Shown in pieces: positions 1 to 9,242 of a DNA stretch of 57,508 nt. The first letter of the stretch is position 1; each line of letters starts with the position of its first letter. The DNA is from Eubacterium sp. (GTDB lineage Bacteria > Bacillota > Clostridia > Peptostreptococcales > Anaerovoracaceae): NCBI GenBank assembly GCA_021769965.1, contig JAETRU010000017.1, positions 1-57,508 of the forward strand. Direction: 5' to 3'. The notes below the pieces were generated by a model. It saw only the letters and a program-made list of their open reading frames with translations. It ran no database searches and was not told where the DNA came from. The position numbers and the translations under genes were made by a program.

Positions 1-77
1 TCTTTGATTGCAGCTGACAGACCGCATTCCAAGTATAGCAGAAGGAGTTTTTCTGTTCAACGGTGAAACCTTTCCGG

Positions 78-100
78 AACCACGCGTCAAACGCGTGGTT
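78..100. repeat. CAA-triloop palindrome (left copy)
   Basis: A perfect 10-bp inverted repeat (arms AACCACGCGT and ACGCGTGGTT) closes a CAA triloop, followed on the plus strand by TTTTACTT. The same core hairpin is found again at 57404-57422 at the other end of the window, with a shortened relative at 57460-57474. It could end a plus-strand transcript entering from the left, or be a dispersed intergenic repeat. No gene is visible in bases 1-161. Confidence 0.6.
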
Positions 101-110
101 TTACTTATAC

Positions 111-148
111 AAAAAGCACCCGAAGCCTTTTCTAAGACTGACGGGTGC
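111..148 (-). terminator. Intrinsic terminator of the hrcA-dnaJ operon
   Basis: On the minus strand the arms GCACCCG and CGGGTGC (116-122 and 142-148) form a hairpin followed by TTTTTG, 14 bases after the dnaJ stop codon. This is a standard rho-independent terminator and ends the heat-shock operon. Confidence 0.8.
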
Positions 149-161
149 AAAACTGCTGTAT

Positions 162-1304
162 TTATTTAAAAAGCTCTTTCATCTTCTCCGCGAAGCCGGA
201 TTTTTTCTGGTAGCACTTGTTATCCAGTGCCTTGCCCATCTCCTCGACAGCTTTCTTCTGTTTTGCTGTCAGCTTGGTCGGCACTTCCAGAATGACCTTC
301 ACATACAGATCGCCCATACGGCCGTTACGCACATTGCGCATACCTTTGCCCTTCAGCCGGAATACCGTATTCGGCTGCGTGCCTGCTGGCACTTTATAAG
401 ATACCTTGCCGTCCAGCGTCGGCACAGTGATCTCATCTCCCAGAGCGGCCTGTTCAAAGGTGATCGGAATATCCAGATACAGATTATCTCTGTCTCTCTT
501 AAACACCTTGTGCGGCTTGACGGTGATCACTACATACAGATCGCCGCTCGGACCGCCGTTCTCGCCCGGCTCGCCCTGACCTCTGATCGGAATAACACTG
601 TCATTATCCACGCCGGCCGGAATCTCCACGTTGATTTTGATAGTCTTGCGGACTTTTCCGGTACCGCCGCAGTCAGGACATGGTTTTTCAATGATCGTAC
701 CCTTGCCGCCGCACTCCGGGCACGGACCTGAGCTCTGGAACTGACCAAAAGGCGTCCGCTGTACCGTATGTACCTGGCCGGTACCGCCGCAGTTTGCGCA
801 GGTCTTCTTCTCTGTCCCCGGTGCGTTTCCTTCGCCGTTGCAGGTAGAACACTTTACATATTTATTGATACTGATCTCTTTTTTCGTTCCGAAAGCAGCC
901 TCTTCAAAATCGATGGTAATGGCCTTCTGCAGGTCTCTGCCCTTCATAGGGCCGTTGCGCCTGCTGCTGCCGCCGCCACCGAATCCACCGCCGAACATGT
1001 TGCCGAAAATATCAAAGATATCGTCAAATCCTCCGGCTCCGCCGAAGCCGCCCGCGCCGCCAAATCCCGCGTTAGGATCTACGCCGGCATGGCCGAATCT
1101 GTCATACTTGCTCTTCTTATCCGGATCGGACAAAACGCTGTACGCTTCATTTACCTCTTTAAACTTTTCCTCGGCAGTCTTATCTCCGGGATTCCGGTCC
1201 GGGTGATATTTCATAGCCATCTTTCGGAAGGCTTTTTTTATTTCCTCGTCACTGGCCCCTTTTTGAAGGCCCAGGACTTCATAATAATCTCTCTTTTCTG
1301 CCAT
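162..1304 (-). CDS. dnaJ: Chaperone protein DnaJ (Hsp40)
   Basis: Cytoplasmic co-chaperone that delivers unfolded proteins to DnaK and stimulates its ATPase. From the start [12 protein letters not shown] the protein (380 aa) shows the J domain with its HPD tripeptide (about residues 3-68), a Gly/Phe-rich linker (about 75-115), four CxxCxGxG zinc-binding repeats ([32 protein letters not shown]; about 150-220) and the C-terminal substrate-binding domains. This is a complete type I DnaJ. I chose the ATG at 1304, about 8 bases after a GGAAGGTG ribosome site; a GTG two codons upstream is the only alternative. It is the last gene of the hrcA-grpE-dnaK-dnaJ operon and is followed by a terminator. 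Confidence 0.97.
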   Translation of the reverse strand: MAEKRDYYEVLGLQKGASDEEIKKAFRKMAMKYHPDRNPGDKTAEEKFKEVNEAYSVLSDPDKKSKYDRFGHAGVDPNAGFGGAGGFGGAGGFDDIFDIFGNMFGGGFGGGGSSRRNGPMKGRDLQKAITIDFEEAAFGTKKEISINKYVKCSTCNGEGNAPGTEKKTCANCGGTGQVHTVQRTPFGQFQSSGPCPECGGKGTIIEKPCPDCGGTGKVRKTIKINVEIPAGVDNDSVIPIRGQGEPGENGGPSGDLYVVITVKPHKVFKRDRDNLYLDIPITFEQAALGDEITVPTLDGKVSYKVPAGTQPNTVFRLKGKGMRNVRNGRMGDLYVKVILEVPTKLTAKQKKAVEEMGKALDNKCYQKKSGFAEKMKELFK

Positions 1305-1344
1305 AAACACTCACCTTCCATTGCTTTCTCATTGATAACGCAGA

Positions 1345-1383
1345 AATTTGCCAGCGGCGGGCGCCGCCTGCCGCAGGCAAATT
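1345..1383 (-). other. Intercistronic hairpin between dnaK and dnaJ
   Basis: Outer arms AATTTGCC (1345-1352) and GGCAAATT (1376-1383) enclose a second GC-rich palindrome GCGGCGGGCGCCGC. No T-run follows on the minus strand, so it is not a simple terminator. In other Firmicutes dnaK operons, intercistronic stems are thought to act in mRNA processing or stability and set the DnaK:DnaJ ratio; the same role here is inference. Confidence 0.55.
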
Positions 1384-1438
1384 GTAAATTTCATTCAAGC
1401 AGTCGGCGACAGTCGTCTTGCGATTTTAACAAGCACGA

Positions 1439-3316
1439 TTATTTGTCGTCGTCAACAACTTCATAATCCGCATCCACTACATTATCATCAGCAGGGCCTG
1501 CTGCTCCGGCACCGCCGGCCGCGCCTGCCGCGCCCATGTTCGGATCAAAGCCCGCGCCGCCTGCTGCCTGCTGTGCCTGCGCGGCCTGCTCATACAGCTT
1601 GGTGGAGATCGCGTGGAACTTCTCGGTCAACGCTTCTGTCTTCGCTTTGATATCATCCGGATTGTTGGCTTCCAGGGCGCTCTTTAAAGCATCCTTTGCT
1701 TCTTCTACGGATTTCTTTTCATCCTCGGAGATCTTGCCTTCCAGCTCCTTGAGAGCCTTTTCAGTTTCATATACCAGGTTTTCAGCCTTGTTTCTGTCTT
1801 CGATCTCAGCCTTTCTCTTTCTGTCTTCCTCTGCGTACTGTTCCGCTTCTTTTACCTTCTGGTTGATCTCTTCGTCAGACAGGTTGGTGGAGGAAGTGAT
1901 AGTGATATTCTGCATCTTGCCGGTACCCAGATCCTTCGCGCTTACGTTTACGATGCCGTTGGCGTCGATATCAAAGGTAACTTCGATCTGCGGAATTCCG
2001 CGAGGAGCCGGAGCGATACCGGTCAGCTGGAAACGTCCCAAAGTGATATTGCCTGCAGCCATTTCTCTTTCACCCTGCATTACGTGAATGTCTACTGCGG
2101 TCTGGTTATCAGCTGCAGTGGAGAAGATCTGGCTCTTCTTGGTCGGGATCGTCGTGTTTCTCTCGATCAGCTTTGTCGCGACGCCGCCTAATGTCTCAAT
2201 GGACAGTGACAGCGGAGTAACATCCAGCAGCAGTACGTCGTTGACCTCGCCGGTCAGCACGCCGGCCTGGATCGCTGCGCCGATGGATACACATTCATCA
2301 GGATTGATGCCCTTGAACGGCTCTTTGCCGGTAACTCTCTTAACTGCGTCCTGTACAGCCGGGATTCTGGTGGAACCGCCGACCAGGATGACCTTGGCGA
2401 TATCGTTGTTGGTAACGCCTGCGTCAGCCATAGCCTTCTTCATCGGCTCGATGGATTTATTTACAAGGTCAGCAGTCAGCTGATCAAATTTTGCTCTGGT
2501 CAGATCGACGTTCATGTGAAGCGGACCGTCTGCGGTTACAGTGATGAACGGCAGATTGATATTGGTGGTCTGCGCGCTGGACAGCTCTTTCTTTGCCTTT
2601 TCAGCAGCTTCCTTCAGTCTCTGCAGAGCCATCTTGTCGTTTCTCAGGTCTACGCCGTTTTCCTTGGCAAAGCTGTCTGCCAGATAGTTCATGACTGCGT
2701 TGTCAAAGTCATCGCCGCCCAGGTGTGTATCGCCGTTGGTCGCCAGTACTTCAAATACGCCGTCGCCCAGTTCCAGAATGGATACATCGAAGGTACCGCC
2801 GCCCAGGTCGTATACCAGGATCTTGTGAGAACCTTCTTCTTTGTCAAGGCCATATGCAAGTGATGCTGCTGTCGGCTCGTTGATGATTCTCTTTACTTCC
2901 AGTCCCGCGATCTTGCCGGCATCCTTCGTTGCCTGCTTCTGCGCGTCGGAGAAGTAAGCAGGAACTGTGATGACCGCTTCTGTTACCTTTTCTCCCAGAT
3001 AGCTTTCCGCGTCAGTCTTCAGCTTTGTAAGGATCATAGCGGAGATGTCCTGCGGCGTATACTTCTTGCCGTCGATCTCTACGGTGTAATCCTCGCCCAT
3101 ATGTCTCTTGATGGACGCGATGGTTCTTTCCGGATTGGTTACAGCCTGTCTCTTTGCAGTCTCGCCGACCAGTCTTTCACCGTTCTTCGCGAAGCCTACT
3201 ACAGACGGAGTGGTTCTGTTACCTTCCGCATTTGCGATAACTACCGGATCGCCGCCCTCCAGTACGGATACGCAGCTGTTTGTTGTTCCTAAATCTATAC
3301 CTATTACTTTTGCCAT
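1439..3316 (-). CDS. dnaK: Chaperone protein DnaK (Hsp70)
   Basis: ATP-dependent chaperone of the cytoplasm. The 625-aa protein begins [16 protein letters not shown], the diagnostic phosphate-1 loop of Hsp70. It also shows the phosphate-2 loop ([12 protein letters not shown]), the adenosine motif ([14 protein letters not shown]), the linker [18 protein letters not shown], and a C-terminal tail rich in Gly/Ala that ends EVVDDDK, as is usual in Gram-positives. Length is typical (about 610-640). The ribosome site is AAAGGAGGAATTCAAA before ATG. It lies between grpE and dnaJ in the HrcA-regulated operon; a TATAAT-like string occurs in the 45-base grpE-dnaK gap but lacks a good -35. Confidence 0.98.
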   Translation of the reverse strand: MAKVIGIDLGTTNSCVSVLEGGDPVVIANAEGNRTTPSVVGFAKNGERLVGETAKRQAVTNPERTIASIKRHMGEDYTVEIDGKKYTPQDISAMILTKLKTDAESYLGEKVTEAVITVPAYFSDAQKQATKDAGKIAGLEVKRIINEPTAASLAYGLDKEEGSHKILVYDLGGGTFDVSILELGDGVFEVLATNGDTHLGGDDFDNAVMNYLADSFAKENGVDLRNDKMALQRLKEAAEKAKKELSSAQTTNINLPFITVTADGPLHMNVDLTRAKFDQLTADLVNKSIEPMKKAMADAGVTNNDIAKVILVGGSTRIPAVQDAVKRVTGKEPFKGINPDECVSIGAAIQAGVLTGEVNDVLLLDVTPLSLSIETLGGVATKLIERNTTIPTKKSQIFSTAADNQTAVDIHVMQGEREMAAGNITLGRFQLTGIAPAPRGIPQIEVTFDIDANGIVNVSAKDLGTGKMQNITITSSTNLSDEEINQKVKEAEQYAEEDRKRKAEIEDRNKAENLVYETEKALKELEGKISEDEKKSVEEAKDALKSALEANNPDDIKAKTEALTEKFHAISTKLYEQAAQAQQAAGGAGFDPNMGAAGAAGGAGAAGPADDNVVDADYEVVDDDK

Positions 3317-3361
3317 TTTGAATTCCTCCTTTTGGATTATAATAAATTTTCTTTTTTTACG

Positions 3362-3919
3362 TTAGTTGTTGACTTTGACCATTGAAGGTCTTATAACCTT
3401 TTTATTAAGCAAATACCCCTTCTGCATGACTTCTGTAACTTTGCCGCTTTCATAATCAGCGTTGTCCTCCATCATGACCGCGTTATGGAAATTAGGATCG
3501 AAGTCCTCTCCAAGCGCGTTTATTTCTTCCAGCCCTGCCTTTTCAAGTACTCCGGTGAGCTGTTTGAAAATCATCCTCATACCCTCGACGAAGCTCTCAT
3601 CTGCACCCGGGTGCATCAGAGCGCGTTCGAAGTTGTCTATAACCTCCAGAAGCTGTGTCACCAGTTTCTCATTGGCATAAGCGTAAATGTCGCCTTTTTC
3701 CTTTTCGGCCCTTCTCTTGTAATTCTGGAAGTCTGCCATAAGCCGCAGATATTTGGTGTTCAGCGCTTCATCCTCTTCCTTCTGCGCAGGAGACTTCTCC
3801 GCCTCTTCTTCCGGCGTTTCTGTCTTCTGTCCGTCCTCTTCCGGTACGTCAGCTCCGGTATCCCCCGGTGCGTCAGCCTCCTTCAGATCGTCCTGCAGTT
3901 CTTCATTTTCTAAATTCAC
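3362..3919 (-). CDS. grpE: Nucleotide exchange factor GrpE
   Basis: Releases ADP from DnaK. An acidic, low-complexity N-terminus precedes the coiled coil (KEEDEALNTKYLRLMADFQNYKRR) and the beta domain ending GYLLNKKVIRPSMVKV, which is the family signature. All possible starts are GTG: 3952 and 3940 overlap the hrcA end and have poorly spaced ribosome sites, while 3919 has GAGGA 7-8 bases upstream, so I prefer 3919 (185 aa). The N-terminus is disordered in the family and cannot decide the matter. If 3952 were used, grpE would overlap hrcA by 20 bases. Confidence 0.93.
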   Translation of the reverse strand: MNLENEELQDDLKEADAPGDTGADVPEEDGQKTETPEEEAEKSPAQKEEDEALNTKYLRLMADFQNYKRRAEKEKGDIYAYANEKLVTQLLEVIDNFERALMHPGADESFVEGMRMIFKQLTGVLEKAGLEEINALGEDFDPNFHNAVMMEDNADYESGKVTEVMQKGYLLNKKVIRPSMVKVNN

Positions 3920-3932
3920 TTTCTTTTCCTCG

Positions 3933-4979
3933 TTACTCACGATCCTCTTCACCGCCTTCTAATTGAAATGTGTTATTCAGGTTTTCTGTCAGATATTCTA
4001 TAATCGATGTGATCTCGCCGTATTTCATTCGGGTCGGACCGATAACGCCGATCTTGCCGACCATCTTGCCGTCTACATGATAGGTTGCCGTGATCATGGA
4101 ACAATCATTCATCAGATCGTCAGCATTTTCATCGCCTATCGTAACGATGATCCCGTCTTCCCGTTCGATCAGCTTCTTCGTAAAGTCCTCTTTCTTATCC
4201 AGCAGCGACAGGAAGCTTTTTGCTTTTTCCAGATCGTTGTACTCGGGGATATCGAAGATATTTGTCAGACCGTCCATATACAGGTTGACATTGAGCATTT
4301 CCTCCAGCGTCCGCATGAAGTCCGGCATGATATTCTCTGCCAGCCTGCTCATAGCCTCTATATCAGACTCGAAGCTTGCGATAATGTGACTTCTCAGCAC
4401 GTCGGTGATCTTCTTGCCGTTGTAAGTATAGGTCATGTGCTTTGCCAGTATCTGCAGACCTTCTTCCGTGTACGGCACCTTCAGCCGAAGGGCTGTATTG
4501 GATATCTTGCCGCTGTCCGATACGATCATCAGCACCACTGTATGCTCATCCACCGGCAGAAGATTGATAAACTTCAGAGTATCCTCATTCTTTGTCGGTG
4601 TCATGGCAAAGGAAGTCAGATTGGTGATCTCCGAAAGGATCTTTGCCGCATGGCGTATCGTATCGTCAAACTCGTTTACGTTGCTTCTCAGACGTTCGGC
4701 AATTAAATGCTTTTCTGTAGGAGAAAGCTCGCGCTTCTCCATCATATTATTCACATATAGTCTATAGGCTTTGTCCGAAGGAACACGCCCTGCCGAAGTA
4801 TGCGGGTGAGTCAGGTAACCCATTTCCTCCAGATCGCTCATTTCATTTCTGATTGTCGCCGGGCTGATACCCAGTTCAAATTTTTTGGAAAGGGTTCTCG
4901 AACCAACAGGCTCTGCAGACCTGACATAATCGCTGATGATCGCCTGCAAGATCTTCAATTTTCTTTCTGTTAATTCCAT
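3933..4979 (-). CDS. hrcA: Heat-inducible transcription repressor HrcA
   Basis: Represses class I heat-shock genes by binding CIRCE with help from GroEL. The protein starts MELTERKLKILQAIISDYV, followed by the winged-helix motif (PVGSRTLSKKF..SPATIRNEMSDLEEMGYL, about residues 20-65) and the GAF-like dimer domain; GVIGPTRMKYGEI near the C-terminus is a family hallmark. 348 aa is normal. The ATG at 4979 has an AAGGAG site 6 bases upstream; the longer GTG reading would start inside the CIRCE element and is rejected. First gene of hrcA-grpE-dnaK-dnaJ. Confidence 0.97.
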   Translation of the reverse strand: MELTERKLKILQAIISDYVRSAEPVGSRTLSKKFELGISPATIRNEMSDLEEMGYLTHPHTSAGRVPSDKAYRLYVNNMMEKRELSPTEKHLIAERLRSNVNEFDDTIRHAAKILSEITNLTSFAMTPTKNEDTLKFINLLPVDEHTVVLMIVSDSGKISNTALRLKVPYTEEGLQILAKHMTYTYNGKKITDVLRSHIIASFESDIEAMSRLAENIMPDFMRTLEEMLNVNLYMDGLTNIFDIPEYNDLEKAKSFLSLLDKKEDFTKKLIEREDGIIVTIGDENADDLMNDCSMITATYHVDGKMVGKIGVIGPTRMKYGEITSIIEYLTENLNNTFQLEGGEEDRE

Positions 4980-4992
4980 ATCTTTCTCCTTA

Positions 4993-5019
4993 TTAGCACT
5001 CACTCTCTTTGAGTGCTAA
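4993..5019 (-). promoter_or_regulatory. CIRCE operator (HrcA binding site)
   Basis: Perfect consensus inverted repeat TTAGCACTC - 9 bases - GAGTGCTAA, located between the promoter and the hrcA start codon. This is the established HrcA target and makes the whole operon autoregulated and heat-inducible. Confidence 0.98.
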
Positions 5020-5030
5020 TCACTATATAT

Positions 5031-5059
5031 AATGTACTACTTGCAGGCGTGAATGTCAA
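5031..5059 (-). promoter_or_regulatory. Sigma-A promoter of the hrcA operon
   Basis: On the minus strand TTGACA (5054-5059), a 17-base spacer, then TACATT (5031-5036), immediately upstream of CIRCE. Transcription would start inside or just before the operator, consistent with HrcA repression. Confidence 0.8.
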
Positions 5060-5148
5060 CAGTATTTTTAAATATTTTTTTGTATTTTTCGTGAAGCGTT
5101 CCGAAGTTCCGACGCTCCAAAAAAACATCCGGTCCATAAAAAACCTCC

Positions 5149-5177
5149 TTGCGGGCATCCCCGCTTTGTGCTATGCT
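5149..5177 (+). promoter_or_regulatory. Probable promoter of the nitroreductase gene
   Basis: TTGCGG (5149-5154), 17 bases, then TATGCT (5172-5177) preceded by TGC, an extended -10. It gives a leader of roughly 75 bases. A consensus TTGACA at 5179 has no -10 partner, so this pair is preferred. Confidence 0.45.
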
Positions 5178-5256
5178 TTTGACAGGGCAAATAGAAGACA
5201 AAAGCGGCATGGCCAGGCATGCATCCTTTTGTTCCAAAACACAGGAGGAATATATA

Positions 5257-5868
5257 ATGTTAGAAAAATCAAAAGTACTGCTTGAGGAATCCCGCAAACG
5301 TCGTACATACAGGTCATTTCTGCCGGATCCTATCGACATGGAAGTGATCAAAAACTGTGTGCTTACAGCCGGCACTGCGCCAAACGGCGCGGACAAGCAG
5401 CCATGGCATTTTTCTATTGTCACAGACCCTGCCATGAAGCAGCGCATCCGTGAAGAAGCAGAAAAAGTCGAAAAGAAATTCTACGACGACATGATCACCG
5501 ATGAATGGCGCGCTGATCTGGCAAAGCTGTCTGTCAACCATGAAAAGCCGTTTCTGACCCAGGCACCATGCCTCATCGTCATTTTCAAAGAGCAGTACCG
5601 CATCTTAGAAGACGGCACAAAGGATAAAAACTACTACGTCAACGAATCCATCGGCATTTCCATCGGTATGCTGATCAATGCGGTCCGCAATGCCGGACTT
5701 GCCAGTCTGACCTACACGCCGGCTCCCCCGGCCTTCCTCAGAGATCTGCTGGGACGTCCAGAAGGCGAAGTTCCTGTCATGATCCTCGTCGTCGGAAAAC
5801 CGGATCCCGACTACGAGCTTCCAAAACTCAGGAAGAAGACCTTTGAAGAGATTGCAGACATCATCTGA
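5257..5868 (+). CDS. Nitroreductase-family flavoprotein, iodotyrosine-deiodinase-like
   Basis: FMN-dependent oxidoreductase of the nitroreductase fold, 203 aa. The N-terminal RRTYRSF, the FMN-binding PNGADKQPWHFSIV, the KPFLTQAPCLIVIF segment and the C-terminal ASLTYTPAPPAFLRDLLGRP...VVGKP are arranged as in bacterial homologues of iodotyrosine deiodinase, rather than as in NfsB-type enzymes. The actual substrate is unknown. Start at ATG 5257 with ACAGGAGGAATATATA directly upstream; 36 further in-frame upstream codons are ignored. It is monocistronic, followed by its own terminator, and divergent from the heat-shock operon. Confidence 0.88.
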   Translation: MLEKSKVLLEESRKRRTYRSFLPDPIDMEVIKNCVLTAGTAPNGADKQPWHFSIVTDPAMKQRIREEAEKVEKKFYDDMITDEWRADLAKLSVNHEKPFLTQAPCLIVIFKEQYRILEDGTKDKNYYVNESIGISIGMLINAVRNAGLASLTYTPAPPAFLRDLLGRPEGEVPVMILVVGKPDPDYELPKLRKKTFEEIADII

Positions 5869-5913
5869 ACTTCCGCCCTGCAGGCGGCTGTAACTGAATA
5901 AGATTACCGTAAG

Positions 5914-5957
5914 AGGCGGACGCGGCTGTCCCAGACATCCGGTCCGCCTTTCTTTTT
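5914..5957 (+). terminator. Intrinsic terminator after the nitroreductase gene
   Basis: Arms AGGCGGACC-like (5914-5921) and GGTCCGCCT (5941-5949) with a 19-base loop, followed by TTCTTTTTG. It is 45 bases after the stop codon. Confidence 0.85.
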
Positions 5958-6083
5958 GTCAGAGGTCACAATTTAACCCGTTTTCCGACAGTTTTCACTG
6001 CGTATTTCTCCAAAAAACGTACTCAGCTTGCCAAAATCACCAAATTAAGCCCCAAAAAATCGGCTTTAATAAGATAAATCTTG

Positions 6084-6092
6084 TGGTATAAT
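6084..6092 (+). promoter_or_regulatory. Extended -10 promoter of the dipeptidase operon
   Basis: TGG followed by TATAAT (6087-6092) is an extended -10 element; the -35 region (about 6063-6068) is poor. Transcription would begin about 27 bases before the dipeptidase start. The stretch 5958-6083 holds no gene, only a small imperfect stem TTAAGCC/GGCTTTAA at 6045-6069. Confidence 0.6.
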
Positions 6093-6125
6093 ATATATAA
6101 TACAAACTAGAAAGGAGACGAGTTT

Positions 6126-7496
6126 ATGGATTTCAGCAAAGAAATCAAATCCGCAATGGAGCCCTTAGTGCAGGACATTTCTGCTCTCTGTCAGATCGAC
6201 AGCGTTGAAGGCGAGCCAGAACCCGGCATGCCTTTTGGAAAAGGTCCGGCAAAGGCCCTTGCGGCAGCCCTTGCTATGGGCGAAAGAATGGGTTTTCGCA
6301 CAGAAAACTTTGATAACTATGTCGGACATATCGAGTTCGGAGACGGCGATGAAATGATCGGCATTTTAGGACACGTTGACGTCGTTCCTGCCGGAGACGG
6401 CTGGGACAGAGATCCGTGGGGCGGCCAGATCGAAGATGGAAGGATCTGGGGAAGAGGGACCCTGGACGACAAAGGTCCTCTGCTCACCTGCCTTCACGCC
6501 ATGAAGATCCTGAAAGATCTCAACGTGCCTCTTAAACGGAGAGTCCGTATCATTCTGGGAACAAATGAAGAGACCAACTGGGGCTGTATGGATCACTACC
6601 TGCATCAGGTAAAACCGGAAATGCCTGTTGCGGCTTTTTCCCCGGATTCAGAATTTCCGGTGACCTTCGCAGAGCTGGGTATGCTGCAGTACACCCTGAC
6701 GCGAGACATTGACGAACCGATAGAGATAGAAGGCGGCAGCGCATTCAATTCAGTACCGTCTTCGGCAAAAGTGATCCTGCCCGCATCATTGGAAGCAGAA
6801 GTGAGACAGGCTGTCGCAGACAGCAAAGATCCTTCCATCTATCAGATCACCGCAGCTGACGGAAAACTCCAGCTCTCAGTGACCGGCGTCGGCGTTCATG
6901 CCAAAGATGTTGATCAGGGGCTGAATGCCATCAGCTATATGATGGACATTCTGGGAAAAGTATCCGTCACCGGACAGCTGAAAGAAGTCGCGGACTTCTA
7001 CAACACCCACTTTGGAACCACGGTATTTGGTGAAAAAATGGGCATTTCTGCATCTGATGAAATCTCCGATCATCTGACCCTGAACATAGGAAAGATCCAG
7101 GCAGCGGACGGAAAACTGACCCTCTACTGCGACAGCAGAATTCCGGTCAGCATCAAAGTGGACGACGTCGAAAAAGCCGTTCAGGAAAAGATACAGGGCA
7201 CAGGCTTCACTTATGAGCTGGCATCAAAAGAAGATCCTCTCTATGTAGATAAGGATTCCGATCTGGTGACCACTCTGATGGAAGCGTACCGCAAAATTAC
7301 CGGCGACAATGAAAGTCAGCCGATGGTATCCGGCGGAGCCACCTATTCCAGAGCCATCGACAACTGCGTGGCCTTTGGCTGCCTTTTACCAGATCAGGCA
7401 GACACGATGCATCAGGCTAACGAAAGCCTGGAGATCGACAAGCTTGAGATCTGGCTTCAGATCTGTGTAGAAGCCATCTATCAGCTGGCAAAATAA
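6126..7496 (+). CDS. pepV: M20-family dipeptidase (PepV/Sapep type)
   Basis: Cytoplasmic di-zinc peptidase releasing amino acids from dipeptides. The 456-aa protein shows the M20 metal-site motifs in order: GHVDVVPAGDGW with a metal-binding His and Asp (about residues 84-95), GRGTLDDKGPLL (bridging Asp), GTNEETNWG (Glu pair) and the late H in DTMHQANES. The large lid domain between them and the length fit PepV (about 470 aa) rather than ArgE/DapE. The AAAGGAGACGAGTTT ribosome site is well placed. It is 41 bases upstream of the YfcC-like carrier, which suggests uptake and hydrolysis of small peptides or amino-acid conjugates as one unit. Confidence 0.92.
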   Translation: MDFSKEIKSAMEPLVQDISALCQIDSVEGEPEPGMPFGKGPAKALAAALAMGERMGFRTENFDNYVGHIEFGDGDEMIGILGHVDVVPAGDGWDRDPWGGQIEDGRIWGRGTLDDKGPLLTCLHAMKILKDLNVPLKRRVRIILGTNEETNWGCMDHYLHQVKPEMPVAAFSPDSEFPVTFAELGMLQYTLTRDIDEPIEIEGGSAFNSVPSSAKVILPASLEAEVRQAVADSKDPSIYQITAADGKLQLSVTGVGVHAKDVDQGLNAISYMMDILGKVSVTGQLKEVADFYNTHFGTTVFGEKMGISASDEISDHLTLNIGKIQAADGKLTLYCDSRIPVSIKVDDVEKAVQEKIQGTGFTYELASKEDPLYVDKDSDLVTTLMEAYRKITGDNESQPMVSGGATYSRAIDNCVAFGCLLPDQADTMHQANESLEIDKLEIWLQICVEAIYQLAK

Positions 7497-7537
7497 ATTA
7501 CAACCATAATAAAAGATAAAGAAATGAGGTATTCAAA

Positions 7538-9100
7538 ATGAAGAAACAATTCAGAATGCCGCCTGCACTGATCATCGTCATGCTGTTCCTGTTTATCGTA
7601 GGCATCATGACATGGTTTGTTCCGACCTCCGTCGTAACTACCGATGAGGCGGGAAACAGCGAAATCATCTATAATGCTGCTTTTGATGCAGACGGCAATA
7701 TTATCGAAAACGCAGGGACTGACCCTGTAGGTATCTGGGACTTTTTCCTGGCGCCGATCCAGGGTTTTGCCAACGCGGCCGATGTTGCCATGGCAATTCT
7801 GGTATCCGGCGGCCTGCTCGCGGTACTTACTAAAACCGGCGCGATGGATGCCGGAATCGGCATACTGGTAAGAAAATTCAGCGGTAACGCGCTGATCGCT
7901 CTTCTGATGATCGTCTTTGCCCTGATGGGAACCGTTTACGGCGCATGGGAAGAGCTTCCGGCTTACGCGATCATTATCATACCTTTATTTGTAAAGGCAG
8001 GTTATGACGTGATGACCGGTATTCAGGTCATACTGATCGGCGCGATCTGCGGTAATATGGCAGACGTCGTCAACCCGTACGCGATCGGCGCCGCGGTTGC
8101 CGCTATCGGCAATGAAGAGCTGTCCTTAGGCTCCGGCATTCTGCTCCGTCTGGTACTTCTTGCCGCACTGCTGGCGTTCGGTATTTTTTCCGTGATCCGT
8201 TACGCCAACATGGTCAAAAAGGATCCTGCTAAATCCTGTGTGGCAGGGATCGACAGCGTACAGATTCCGATCCGCGCAGATGAAGAAGCAGATTCCGAAG
8301 CACCTGCAAAGATGTCCGGACGCCACAAAGCGTCTCTGATCGCCTTCGGTATCGTGATCCTCGCGTGCGTACTGGGTTATGTACCTTGGGATTCCATTCC
8401 GGCAGGCAGCCAGACCATGTTCGAATATGTAAATATTCTGCAGACAAAGCTGAGCGGCACATTCATCGGCAATCTGCTCGGTACGGATAACTTTACTTCT
8501 TTCGGATGGTGGTACTTTAACGAGTTCTCCGTCACATGGCTCATCGGCGCCATCGTCATCGGCCTGATCAACAAAATGGACCTCCACGAATGGGTCAGCA
8601 CCTTTGTGGATGGATGTAAAGATCTGATGGGCGTCGTACTGGTACTTGGCGCTTCCAGAGGTATCTCCATCTTCATGGGTTCCAGAGAATCCGGTATGAG
8701 CATCACCTTTATCCACTGGATCCAGAGCTTCTTATCCGGCGTACCGCTTTGGGCGTTCGCCATCGCCGCCATCGTTGTATACTGCCTGATCGCGCTGGTA
8801 CTGCAGTCTACAAGCGGCGTTTCCGGTATCACCATGCCGATCTTCGGCGCGCTGGCGTTCGCGCTGTTCGCAGGGACCTCAGCAGGCTCCGTAGGCGGAC
8901 AGGTCGTCCTGATGTCGGCATTTACCTGCGGCGTAAACTTCGTATGCAGCTGGTATCCGGAATCCACCAACATGGGTATTATCGAAATGGCCGGTGTTCC
9001 GTACAACGTATTCCTGAAGCAGCAGCTGAAGATCACAGTTCCTCTGCTCATCCTGTCCGCGGTTATCATTTCTGCGGCACCATATATCGGACTGGCGTAA
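7538..9100 (+). CDS. YfcC/DcuC-superfamily membrane carrier
   Basis: Integral membrane transporter of 520 aa with about 12 hydrophobic segments, starting with a transmembrane helix (PPALIIVMLFLFIVGIMTWFVP) followed by a short periplasmic loop. Motifs such as GTVYGAWEELPAYAIIIIPLF, GNMADVVNPYAIG and LVLQSTSGVSGITMPI are those of the YfcC family (DcuC-like, PF03606). Members are annotated as C4-dicarboxylate or basic amino-acid/peptide carriers, but specificity is rarely proven. Translation follows a weak GAAATGAGG site. As the partner of the upstream dipeptidase, its substrate is probably a peptide or amino acid; that is inference from context. Confidence 0.85.
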   Translation: MKKQFRMPPALIIVMLFLFIVGIMTWFVPTSVVTTDEAGNSEIIYNAAFDADGNIIENAGTDPVGIWDFFLAPIQGFANAADVAMAILVSGGLLAVLTKTGAMDAGIGILVRKFSGNALIALLMIVFALMGTVYGAWEELPAYAIIIIPLFVKAGYDVMTGIQVILIGAICGNMADVVNPYAIGAAVAAIGNEELSLGSGILLRLVLLAALLAFGIFSVIRYANMVKKDPAKSCVAGIDSVQIPIRADEEADSEAPAKMSGRHKASLIAFGIVILACVLGYVPWDSIPAGSQTMFEYVNILQTKLSGTFIGNLLGTDNFTSFGWWYFNEFSVTWLIGAIVIGLINKMDLHEWVSTFVDGCKDLMGVVLVLGASRGISIFMGSRESGMSITFIHWIQSFLSGVPLWAFAIAAIVVYCLIALVLQSTSGVSGITMPIFGALAFALFAGTSAGSVGGQVVLMSAFTCGVNFVCSWYPESTNMGIIEMAGVPYNVFLKQQLKITVPLLILSAVIISAAPYIGLA

Positions 9101-9154
9101 TAAAGTACACCGATTGCTTTTCATAAGCCCGGTCAAATATAATAGAATATAATT

Positions 9155-9206
9155 AAAAAGGGATCAGCCTTCATGCAGACTCTGCTGCCGGGCTGGTCCC
9201 TTTTTT
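9155..9206. terminator. Bidirectional intrinsic terminator
   Basis: Arms GGGATCAGCC (9160-9169) and GGCTGGTCCC (9191-9200), one G:U pair, flanked by A5 on the left and T6 on the right. It ends the plus-strand yfcC transcript and, read in reverse, the minus-strand sigma/anti-sigma operon. Confidence 0.88.
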
Positions 9207-9242
9207 CTGTTCATATGATGTATCTTTCCGTTTATTTCACGT

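Noticed and set aside
3317-3361. Internal promoter between grpE and dnaK (TATAAT-like string)
   Set aside because: No -35 box at the right distance; the string overlaps the A/T-rich leader before the ribosome site.
4993-5019. GTG start of hrcA inside CIRCE
   Set aside because: The downstream ATG at 4979 has a proper AAGGAG site and matches the family's N-terminus.
5179-5184. Consensus TTGACA before the nitroreductase gene
   Set aside because: No -10 at 16-18 bases downstream.
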